Assembly: GCA_022813625.1 (NCBI GenBank)
Contig: JAKLMB010000003.1
Span: 1,550,001 to 1,614,000, forward strand
Length of the DNA stretch: 64,000 nucleotides
Direction of reading: 5' to 3'
Source: Aaosphaeria pasadenensis
Taxonomy: Eukaryota; Ascomycota; Dothideomycetes; Pleosporales
Made by a program: the position numbers and the translations under genes. A model generated the notes under the pieces. The model was not told where the DNA came from. It saw only the letters and a list, made by a program, of their open reading frames with translations, and did no database searches. Every line of letters starts with the position of its first letter. Position 1 is the first letter of the stretch. This document shows, in pieces, positions 23,323 to 33,532 of this stretch.

Positions 23323-25805
23323 CTTAGAACTTACTCTCCCACGCCATTGCGGTGACCGAGAGAGGAGATGCTGCTGGTCAGCCACACACACACCCACCTA
23401 TTGTGCACCACCAGTAGACTTTTCTCCCCCGCCCACAGAGGGCGCCATACCCGTCCTCAATGCAATGCAAGCATGACCGATCTTGAATCACTCGATCGAG
23501 GCAAACTCGGTACGGTTCCCTCCGGGGTTTAACCCATACAAGTACTGTAGTCTGAAAACACAATGCACCTCGTATATGCTTGGAACTCACACCGAACCCA
23601 CGCCAACAATCGATAATGTAAATGCCCTATTTCGGGAACCACCATCGTCATACCCAATATTCACAGACCTTCCCTCGCTCTGCTCGTACGCAGGACAGCG
23701 CAATACTCATTACCTCACCAATCTCACCACCAAAGCTTCTGTCTGTCTGTCTTTGTGCATGCGCGCGGATTATCCAGTGTTTACCTTCGCCGCACAGAGT
23801 ACGTTCATTCGTCACGCTCGGGAGGAGAGCAACCAACAACAAAACCCACACCCACCCATCCCCAACCCCTGCCACTCATCGCATACAATATGTACATACG
23901 GACTCTCAATGCCCGACCACCACCTTCCAACACAAGCTTCTATCCTAAGTCTAGCGTACCCGTCGCCATGTGCATTTGTGTATGATCTTTTGTATCCGTG
24001 AACCCCCCTCCCCCGTTGATCGTTCGCCCACGTTTTCCCGAAACTAGAATTGATATGTAAAGTGCTTGCTTGTTGCGGTGAATGGGGCGGGCAGTTTATC
24101 ACGACGCTCGCTGTGGTTGGCTAGTGGGTGTACGGGAATCAACAAATACCCGCATCGAGGTTGGAACTATATACGCAAGGAGAAGGTATATGATGACGAA
24201 TATTCCAGAACGTGGAGCTACATCCCACGTGTGGCTTTTCAGTCCGGAATATATTAAATTGTCGAGGGTATAATCACGACTACGAGGTAATGTCCCGTGG
24301 ATGGCATTGCTTCCGACTTGCGTCATTGTAGAAAGCACCTAAGTGATCGTTCTATGCATAACTAAAGGACACGATTATACGATTCCCGAAGCCAGCGTAT
24401 CCCAATCGTGAACGCACGCAAGCCACGTTTTTCCCCCATCAAATCACAGTCTTGGAAACTCATCGGTGACGAAGATAAACGAGGAGATGAACGTATGATA
24501 CGACGAAGACGTAGAAGGAAACTCTTGGATTCATGCAAGAATGCAACACCCACACGGTGCCAACATAGTATCGTATCCACAGCTAAGGAAACCATTTGAT
24601 TCTCCCCGTGGATTGCTCATCAACATCCAGTTCTCCTTTCCACGGAAGCAAAATGGAAAGGATGTAATTTGTGTGATTGCCCCTCAAAACTAGGTCCTCG
24701 TTCGTGCCTTATTACACTTTGTTCCTTCGTTAGAGGCACTCTGGTGCTCACATGGGGAGAATGTGATTACCCATTCATTGATCCTTAAGTCCGTGGAGAC
24801 GGATAGGCACAGTGTCGTTGTCTAGGCGTATGGGTGGCACGTGGAAGGCAGACATACGTATACACAAATAGGCATGACAGCAAAAACATCATGAATAAGG
24901 AATAGTAAACTCAGAAAAGGAGTCGTGGCAGAGGAGGTCCACAAATGCGTGTGATCCCGAGCAGTGATGATTATCAGGTTCCATATGACATCAATGCTGA
25001 AAACAACATAGACAAGGGATCGTAAACTCAGACAGTCTATGATAACGAAGAGTCATAGGCCCGTAACAATTCAAATAGTGGGAATGATGATTGATACTAT
25101 TTGTTTGTATGTTTGTTTATTCATTCATTTATCCGTTGGATTAGACTTGAATCTTTTTGCGACATGTGTAGACGAAGAGCAGTTGTGATATGTCTATGAT
25201 ATGATATTTTTACGTACAACTGTTTTATGCCGCTCATTGCAAGGTGTGAATACTGAAATGTAATCAAGGAAAGGAAAGTGGGAAGGGGTTGAGGTGTAAT
25301 CATCATGTGGACTGAGATGAGGATGTGTGGTATGGTGAATGTAAAGAACGGTGACGGTGCAAGAGTGATGCATTGAGTTGGTTCGTTCCATACTGATATG
25401 CTAATATATAGATACTCATGAGGTGTTGGATTGACTGTAATTGTTTGCGTGGTAGTAGTCTGTTTGTATTTTTGAATTGATATCGTGTCTCTTTAATACA
25501 TAATTAGTGCGAGAAAATAAAATAAAAAGAAATATGAGTTTCCCCGAAAGAATCGGCGACTATTATTCAAACGGTTTATTGGGATTTCCAACATGACATC
25601 TATATGTCTAGAATCTCATGTATCCCAATGATATCCCAATGCTGAGGGGATGAATACGTTCGTCATCTCCTGCGTAACCCACCATCAACACCTACGCTCC
25701 CCTATGCAAAAATGCCAAAAATGTAAGCAAAACTTAACCTCCCCACATCTGTCATATCAGAAGTCGTTTCGCGTATAAATAAATCATCCGCTCCGCCCTC
25801 ACCGC
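23323..25805. other. Gene-poor interval
   Basis: Short frames on both strands only. The stretch 25,080-25,760 is AT-rich and is probably the 3' flank of the F-box-like gene. Nothing recognised. Confidence 0.4.
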
Positions 25806-26857
25806 TCACTCCTCGAGATCAAGACCAGCTATCAGCCTCGCCTTGTCGTAAAGATCGATCCATGCTAGATCGTGATTGGAAGCCTCGACCTCATCCAACG
25901 TGTTTTCCACGACTTCAGATAATGGGCATTTTGCTAGCTCGGCCATGCGCTCAAGAAGTGTCGTGTATAGCGATCGAGGCCTTGTTCCAGGTTCCTTGAA
26001 GGGACCTTGGGTGACTGGAGGCATGAAGTCGCCTTGTGCGTCTGTGTCCAGATCCCAGTCGTGAATTGTGTGTTCGTGGTAAAACACCATCAATGTTCTA
26101 TTAACTCGTTAGCATACTGACTCACCAAACAAAATTATAGCCACGGATGGCGATGACTTACGTTTCGGAGGAGTCGACGTTGTCAAGGGCGTCGACGATG
26201 AACTGAGCACCCAGATCCATTGCGGCCTCTGCGAAAGAGAACTCCACGTCGTTTCGCAACTCAAGTTGGTTGGCGTCGAGGAAGCGACCGTACGTCTTCT
26301 GATTGATGATCCCGTGGCCATGGTATCGGGCGGTCAATGTCGAGTAGTGAATTGCCACGAACATGGCAATGAGTGGATCCCGCGGTAGATTTTTGATGAA
26401 TGCGAGCTTGTCGGCATGTTTCTCTATGTTACTGTTAGTTCTCCCTTCAATGCGCCTACGAAGAGGATGAGATCTTACCTATTGATTGCAGTCGATACAG
26501 GATTAATAGTCCTGTATTCGCCAGTGGCATATTGTGCCTCTGGACTGCCCAGCAGTTTTCCTCGCACGTCAGGACAGCCATGACACTGTCTACGACATCG
26601 TAATGATAATCGCACTCTGCAAGCCAGCGATAGCCGATCTTGCGTTTGTCGCTAGGGAAGTCAACCAAGGCATGCGGAAGCTGCCTCTTCATATACTTTG
26701 TCGTAATAGAGACTTCATAGTCGTCTACTACGTTGCGAATGTGTGGATGAACTGATCGCAACTTTGCGATAGACTTCTTGTCGAACCGTAGATTCTCGAT
26801 GATCTCCAGGAGTATCTCTGTTGGAGCATTAAGAAGCCCTGATCGTGATGAGGTCAT
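25806..26857 (-). CDS. F-box-like protein
   Basis: Three exons on the minus strand: 26,857-26,479, 26,423-26,162 and 26,097-25,806, separated by 55- and 64-bp introns with GTAAGA/GTAAGT donors and CTAAC branch points; the product is 310 aa. The N-terminus (LLNAPTEILLEIIENL, residues 8-23, then KKSIAKLRSVHPHIRNVV) has the pattern of a short fungal F-box, the module that binds Skp1 in SCF ubiquitin ligases. The rest has no recognised repeat; it is mixed alpha and rich in acidic residues. Such proteins form large variable families in filamentous ascomycetes. Substrate unknown. The F-box call rests on pattern only. Confidence 0.7.
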
Positions 26858-27058
26858 GGCGACTGGTTGTTAATTTTATTTGCGTTTAATATGTAGGGAA
26901 AGGTTGCGGTGGCAGCGCGAGGGTGTTGCTTGTTCTTATATTCGTTGGGCTGCTGGGTAGGAACGAATCAGAATAGTCCTTACGGCGAGTCTGCGTGAAA
27001 TGCGATTTGGAAAGACCGCTCAGTGTTGCCTTAACTATGCGTGAAGTTGGAAGAGTGT

Positions 27059-27444
27059 TCAAGTTATTGTCCGTTTTCTGGACGTATATGAATGCGGGCA
27101 CGTGCACCTTTGTAGTCGGGTGTTGACTGTGAATACCTTGTTGGTAGCTTCGGCCAATCCGAGCACCGTGATGGTTTGTAGACTGATTGGATTGCGTGCT
27201 ACAAGCGCAAGCGTATGTGAATGTGTAATATCCTTGAAGTGGGATACCCGAAGTGCAATACGCTTCAGCTCTGCAGGATGTCTTGCTCTCTTATCAGATC
27301 TACGAGCTTGCTGAGGACGCAGGCTGCAACATATTGCTGCAACATATTGTCGAAAACAGCTTTGCGGTCCTGGTTTGCAAGGCTGTACCGTAGTTGTGTA
27401 ATATTGTCAATAGCGACTTGTATATTGAAATATAACACACGACA
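27059..27444 (-). pseudogene. Broken remnant of an unidentified protein gene
   Basis: On the minus strand one open frame (27,444 down to a stop at 27,267-27,265) reads like protein (NITQLRYSLANQDRKAVFDN, then QQYVAACVLSKLVDLI). Exactly at its stop, a second frame continues with equally protein-like sequence (LKRIALRVSHFKDITH, then SLQTITVLGLAEATNKV) to a stop at 27,059. No intron fits between them, so a frameshift is the simplest reading. An ATG frame further upstream (about 27,650) may be the old N-terminus. Family not recognised. The alternative is that a + strand 154-codon frame across the same DNA is the real one; it has no ATG start and looks less natural. Confidence 0.4.
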
Positions 27445-27846
27445 TCAATATGTTGAGTCACTGGGTGTCTACAATCCACGATTGTGTGACTGGTTAGTGC
27501 CACCGGGCCACTGGCTCATCGACGGCTCTCCACTGTTAGACAGCCACACAATCGCCATTCAGAGAAACTCTCTACCGTTTTGGGGATTGATATCGCCCAA
27601 TAGATTCAATCTAGTGGAATGGACAAACGCTTTGGTGTCTTTCGAACCCATTGACCGGGTTTGCACTGCGATAGTGGCCTTTTAAGAGCATTGAAGTATT
27701 AGTCTGAGGAGGCTGACCACACCAACCACAAGATGAATGCTGAATGGCCAGGCACCGATGTCAACACGTCTTCTATTGGTTTACTAGTGGCGAGAGTGAA
27801 TCTTCATGATTTCGAATGGTCGGGTGACCACCAGTGTCCATGGGCT
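27445..27846. other. Intergenic spacer
   Basis: About 400 bp between the broken remnant and the nitrilase gene. The minus-strand frame starting at about 27,650 may belong to the remnant. Otherwise nothing is seen. Confidence 0.35.
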
Positions 27847-28944
27847 TTACAACATCTCGGGATAGACGTCCGTCCTCCTCAGTAACGGAACCTCTCTCCT
27901 CACCTTCTCAAGCTGGTCAAGATCTAGTTCAGCTAGAGCGATTTCACCAACATCTAGACCTCTTCCTTTCTCATCCTCTTCACCACCCAATTCGGCAACG
28001 ACCTTCCCCCATGGATCAACGATCATACTGTGCCCATAGCTTCTCCTCGTCTTCTCCTCGTTATGGAACCCGACTTGTGCTGCAGCAATCACATAACTTT
28101 GTGTCTCGATAGCACGGGCCCTGAGTAAAGTTTCCCAATGTGCCTTTCCAGTAGGCACTGTAAATGCTGATGGATATGTGATTATCTGCGCGCCACGATT
28201 TCGCAGCGCAAGAGAAGGCTCAGGAAAGCGGAGGTCAAAACATATTAGTGACCCTACTTTCCCAAGAGCTGTACTGAAAGGGTCCTCGATGCGTTTCCCC
28301 TTCTCTACCGAATTGGATTCTTTAAGGATTGGTCCATCTTTTATCTCTACATCGAAAAGATGCAACTTTTGGTACCTGTGTGCGATTTTACCGTTCTCAT
28401 CGATCCATAAGAGTGTATTCTTGACTTTCCTTCCATCCTCTGTCGGCTCATGAACGCCTACGTGAATGGGAAGTTTATAGGTTTGAGCATCCTGTTGAAG
28501 GCCAATGACGAATTCCGATTTCTCCACGGGCTCACACAAGGATACAGTAGCTGCTGCATTTGAAGCTATATAATCAGAGGCTTCCGGTAGGAATAAAGCT
28601 TTTGCTCCTGCGGAAGAAGCCTTTTGTATCAGTTGCCGGCATTGCCGCAGATTATGAGCCATTGATGATGTGCTGCATATTTGGCCGACCGCCTGTGGCT
28701 ATGTCAGTATTGAGAAATCTGGTCAAATTGATTTACAAAAAGGAAAGAAAAAGAGTTGGTTTCCAGTGACGGAAGAGAGAGCATTCGTCTTCAAGTCCAT
28801 TGACCAACGACGGTATAGCGAGCAGTGTGTCGTTCATAAGCTGGTGACGTATGCTAAACGACCCACCAGCGAGATTGATCATTTGTCGCATGAGGGATGG
28901 ACATTGTAGAAAGAAAAGGGTATACTAACAGCAATAATGGGCAT
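27847..28944 (-). CDS. Nitrilase-family amidase (NIT1/Nit2-type, likely deaminated-glutathione amidase)
   Basis: Two exons: a 15-nt first exon (28,944-28,930, MPIIA) and 28,692-27,847, joined across a 237-bp intron; the product is 286 aa. The short exon is included because the second exon begins in mid-strand (AVGQICSTSSM) and the join restores the beta-strand seen at the start of this family. The carbon-nitrogen hydrolase triad is present: E42 (LPEASDY), K114 (YQKLHLFDV) and C156 (ICFDLRFPE). The pattern fits the NIT1 branch, which hydrolyses deaminated glutathione as metabolite repair; the sister omega-amidase branch cannot be excluded. No targeting signal is obvious. It is divergently arranged with the TMF1-like gene. 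Confidence 0.87.
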
Positions 28945-29436
28945 TTTCCCAAGTTGTGTAAGCGAGGTATAATCCACAGCTGTAAGGCAATCCGTAGCTT
29001 TGGTAAATGAATGTAAATATAGTCACAGGATTCATTTGGTGGTCGGGAATTACGAGGGCACGGGCCGCAGTCGTCGCCAGTGTTTGTTTCGACGTCTGAG
29101 GGTCCTACGTAGTGACACTAACGCTTCCGAACACCTTGCGCAGTGGCCTTATTGTGCCAATGTACTGACTGCTATATCACCTCAATTCCCAACGAGTAGT
29201 TCCGCAGATCGAAAGAGAGGCCCATTCCGTCTGCAAGCAGCATCACGATCGAGAACGTTCCCGTTCCCCGCCATCACCACCTTGCTTCGAGCCACAAGCT
29301 AGCTTCTAGCAGTCTTACCTGGCATCTTGCGCACACGAGCCATGAATGGACCGAGACGAAAGACCACAGTACGGTGATTGATAGCAAGTGCTACAATTAG
29401 ACACAAACGCCCGTTTCCTTCTCGAATCGCCCCACC
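28945..29436. promoter_or_regulatory. Divergent promoter region, nitrilase / TMF1-like
   Basis: 492 bp between the start codons of two divergent genes; no coding frame is supported. No clear TATA element was picked out. That it holds both promoters follows from geometry only. Confidence 0.45.
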
Positions 29437-32190
29437 ATGAGCGCCCAACAAAATAAAGGGAACAGATGGGGCTCATTCCTTTCCGGTGCCGTCGCAGGCC
29501 TGGAATCGCAGCTTGACACCATACTTGCAGGAGATGAACAGGCAAGCGCTAAGTCGAGAGCAAATGAGGCAACTGCAAAGCAAGGCGCTGCGGACAAAGG
29601 ACCGGGGATGGAGAGGATACAGAAGGAACAAGGTGGGTAAACATAGGCATGGCTGACCATCTGGTCGAATAGGCATTGTCTGGAGTTGTAGCTGATTATC
29701 TAGGACTATCACGAAATCCTTCGAACAGTCGACCAAATTCGCGATTGCAAGATCGACTAGCAAGAGCAGTCAACAAAAGCAATACAGAAAGTCCCAGGGC
29801 CTCCTCCGACCTCTCAAGGCCGGACAGCCCAAGAGTTCGGGGTGCTTCAGTGTCAGCCGGCGCTGGAAGAACAAGCACTGATTCGAGAGCCTCCGAATCC
29901 GTTGTAGACGGGGCGCCAGTGCCTAAGTTGGAAGATGGAGAAGATGACGTTCCTCTAGGCCAATCTCCAGTGCCTGCGCAGGCTGATTCTAAGATCACTG
30001 CATCTGCTACCCCAGTGCTTGTCACAGAACAGCCCACTTCAACAGCCATTCCGTCCATGACTATGTCTATACCCTCGATAGTTACTCCTCCAGTGGAGTC
30101 TCCTCGCCCATCGATCGACAGCATACCCTCGCGGCCCTCTGTCGATGTATCCACACCCGCAGAACCTGAGACATCACTCATCTCTGCCGATGTCGAAACA
30201 GAACTTGCTGCGCTTCAGAAGACGCACGAAGAAACTCTTCGTGATCATCGCGAAGAGCTTCACTCACACCTTGAAAGAATCGACGCTCTTCAGTCCAAGC
30301 TGACATATCTATCGCAACAATTAGCATCCTCCGCAAAGGCTACGTCTGACTCGGATGCAAAACCTGCAGACAAGAAATTGGCGGATAAGGATAAACAGAT
30401 TGCAGCTCTGATGGAGGAGGGACAAAAGCTCTCCAAAACCGAGATGAAGCATTTGACAACTATCAAGAAAATGCGCGCCAAAGCATTAGAATCCGAGAAA
30501 GAGATTACGCTATTGAAACAGCGGCTAACCAAGGCGGAGAAGAGCATTGGAGAGCAGACGGATAGAGCAAAACGTGCCGAAGCTGCCGAGAAGGCAACAC
30601 AAGAAAAGCTGAAAATCGTTGCCAAAATCGAAAAGGATATAGAGATGATCAAGGCAGAACGAGAAGAAGCTGGCCTGACAATAGCTGAACTCCGGAAGCA
30701 GCTGAATGCAGCTACCGTGAGAGCAGAGGATGCTGAAAAGCGGGTGCAGACAGGTGCTCTAGAAGCGGAAAAAAGAGTCACAGCCTCTCTCAAGGAAGAC
30801 CTCGATAACATGCGGATCGAGAAGAAGCTCAGCGAGGATCGCGCAAAACGAGAGCTTCGAGATCTAAAAGAATTTGCCGCAGATGAACAGAACAAAGCGA
30901 AAGTATTAGAGATTGAGATGCGGAATGAAATTACTGTAATATTCGACCACGAGAGAATGTCATTCAGAACTAACTATTGTCCAGAACCTCGAAACGAAAC
31001 TTGAGCTCCTCCGTAGTCGTTCTGAAGAAGTGTCTTCTTCGGTCACAGGTGACTCTCAAGCCACTCTTCTACGCCAGATTGAGACTCTACAGACTCAATA
31101 CGCACTCGCTTCCGAGAACTGGCAGGGTATCGAAAGCACCCTTACGTCGAGGGTTGCAGCATTGGAGAAAGATCGTGATGAAATCGCTAAGCGCGAGTCT
31201 GACATCAGGCGAAAAGCGCGGGATGTCAATTCAAAGGCTCGTCGACTAGAAGACGAATTGGACGGCGTAAATGACAAAGCGAGGACTTTAGAGCAGGATC
31301 TTTCGGAGCAACGTACATCATCCGAAAAACTCCTTGCCCGTTTGGCACAAGCAGAAAAGCTTGCAGAGGACGCTCGAGCTGATCTGGAGAGGGAGAAGAA
31401 GATATGGGAAGCCGACCTACAACAACGCCTTCTAGAAGAGAAAGCTAAATGGCGAACGGAAATGCAACCAAACCAGCTGTCCCAGGACAATCTCTTACGT
31501 GCCGACTCACCGTCCGCATCCAACCGTAGGCATTCGCCTGATCCTTCAGGGTTCCATGCTAGGAGACCTCTACCTCGATCTGCAACTGGCGAGATGTCCT
31601 TGTCAGCGATGGATCGCATGTTCGTGGACGACCGTCGACCTTCGAGTAGTCGAACGCGGTCAAGCGCAAACCGCACGCCTGAGATTGGATCTCCTCCGAT
31701 GCGCCAAGATTCGATACCTTCGTCGCTTTCCAATCTCAATGGCCTAACCATCTCCACAGCTCCATCTATCCACACCTTTGACAATGACGATGGTTTTGAG
31801 AACACCTCATCCCCTCAAAGAACGATCAATGACATGATCTCTGTCTCGACGGTTGGGGCTGGTCCGTCAGTCCAGCTTGTGGAGCGCATGAGTGCGGCGG
31901 TACGACGTTTGGAGTCTGAAAAGGCGACGACCAAGGAGGAAATGACACGTCTTGCCTCGCAGAGAGATGAGGCTCGTGAAGAAGTCGTCTCCCTGATGCG
32001 TGAGATTGAAGAGAAGCGCGGCCAAGATGAGAAGCTCGCGAAGCTCGAGACAGAGCTGCAAGAAATGAACGAGCGATACGAGACCACTCTTGAGATGCTC
32101 GGCGAGAAGAGCGAGAAAGTCGAGGAGTTGGAAGGTGACGTAGCCGATCTCAAGAAGATTTATCGGGATTTGGTGCAAACGATGAAATGA
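29437..32190 (+). CDS. TMF1/Sgm1-like Golgi coiled-coil protein
   Basis: Three exons (29,437-29,632; 29,692-30,935; 30,985-32,190) give 881 aa. Both introns are short (59 and 49 bp), with CTGAC and CTAAC branch points. The N-terminal WGSFLSGAVAGLES motif is typical of TMF1 relatives, followed by a Ser/Pro-rich linker, long coiled coils at about residues 160-420 and 435-560, a Ser/Arg-rich linker, and the conserved C-terminal coiled coil of about 110 residues (LVERMSAAVRRLESEK ... DLKKIYRDLVQTMK) known as the TMF TATA-binding region. In animals TMF1 and in yeast Sgm1 act at the Golgi and bind Rab6/Ypt6. The old DNA-binding name is not supported by this architecture. Tail-to-tail with nas6. Confidence 0.88.
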
Positions 32191-32428
32191 GATCCTTGAT
32201 TCACATCTTCCATAAATCAATCAATGAACAGATCTGAGCCTTGATTGTGTATTAGTAGATGATAGCATTATATACCTACTCTGAATTCTTCTCATTGCGC
32301 TATTTCATTACAGCAAAGTCCGCTCGCTTTGCTTTGGTCGTTGCATCTATACATACGAGATACTAAATCGTGCGCGCTTGGGGTATATCAATCTTTTTCT
32401 CCGCCCACAGTTGATCTGAATAGCCTTT

Positions 32429-33196
32429 CTATTCCAGATCAATGCCCTCTCTTTCCGCCGCCTGCACTATAAACTTCCTCGTCTTGCTATCGGGTGCCAG
32501 ATCCAAAGGTAACTTCTCATCATTGTCCTTCTTATCAAATTCGGCGCCTGATGTCAACAGCAGCAATGCAGCATCGCCATGGCCCTCTGATATCGCATGA
32601 TGCAATGCTGTCATCCCATCCATATCTGTCGCATTCAGCGGGCTTTTCCCCTCCCCAAGAAGAAGCTTCATCATGGGCACGCTTCCCACAGCAGCAGCTC
32701 TGTGGAGAGGCAACTGGCCTCTCTTGTCCTTCACGCGGGCCGTTGCCTTATGCTTGAGGAGCTCACGCGCTATGTCCAGATTATTCTTCGACGCAGCGAA
32801 GTGTAGCCCCGTGAGTCCGTTATTCGTCTTCGCATTGACGTCTGCATCTTTCCGGAGCAACAAGTCAACTATTTGTTCCGCCTCTTTTCTCGAGCATGCC
32901 ATCATGAGGGAGGTCCAGCCTGATCCGTCCGTCGCATCGACATCGAAGTTTTTGGTCTGGACGAGGATTTCGACGATGGGTAGATGGTTGTAGGATACGG
33001 CCCAGTGGATAGGAAGACGCTCATCGGGGTCTCGGAGGTTTGCCAATTTTGGATTTGCGTTGAGGAGTGCTTCGACTTTGGCGGCTAGAGATGGGAGGTT
33101 AGTTTGGTGGGAGATGGGAAAGTAAGGTGTTACGCACTCCGGCCTTCGCGACAGGCTTCGTGTATTGCGTATTTTGCGTTTGGATCTTCAGCCATG
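32429..33196 (-). CDS. nas6: 26S proteasome assembly chaperone Nas6 (gankyrin/PSMD10)
   Basis: Two exons, 33,196-33,139 and 33,084-32,429, across a 54-bp intron; 237 aa, close to the family's length of about 230. It is built entirely of ankyrin repeats of 33 residues, with LPIHWAVSYNHLPIVEIL, GWTSLMMACSRKEAEQIVDLLL, GLTGLHFAASKNNLDIARELL, GQLPLHRAAAVGSVPMMKLLL and MTALHHAISEGHGDAALLLL easily visible. Nas6 binds the Rpt3 ATPase C-domain during assembly of the proteasome regulatory particle. The start is the ATG that precedes the capping helix (YAIHEACREGR). It shares a 336-bp divergent promoter region with npr3. Confidence 0.9.
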
Positions 33197-33532
33197 ATGA
33201 CTGGATATTAATGAAGATGCAACAGTTGTGTTTTTAGAAAAGGTCGGCTCTTGTTGCGCAAGTTCAGAGTAACATGTATCTTTCTATGCGGAGGGAGAGA
33301 GAAGGTGGGGGCAACTTCTAGAGCTTGCACCACTAAGCAGCCAAAACCTCCGAAGCTCCCCGCAAGTTCTGGTCGCGTCGTCCACCTCCACACCTGACCC
33401 ATCCCCCAAAATCTCCATACCGCGATTCCGTAGGCCTCGAAACCGACGATGACGCAGGTATTGCTATGCGAAATAGTTAATTGATTTTAACTGGGTCTGC
33501 TGTGCACTTCCCCTGCCGCACAGGTCGCTATC
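33197..33532. promoter_or_regulatory. Divergent promoter region, nas6 / npr3
   Basis: 336 bp between two divergent start codons. No TATA box was recognised. A possible 3' splice site (CGCACAG) sits about 10 bases before the npr3 ATG, so npr3 may have a 5' UTR intron. Promoter status is inferred from gene orientation. Confidence 0.45.

Noticed and set aside
27221..27685. 154-codon + strand frame opposite the gene remnant
   Set aside because: No ATG at its start and a less natural composition than the minus-strand frames.
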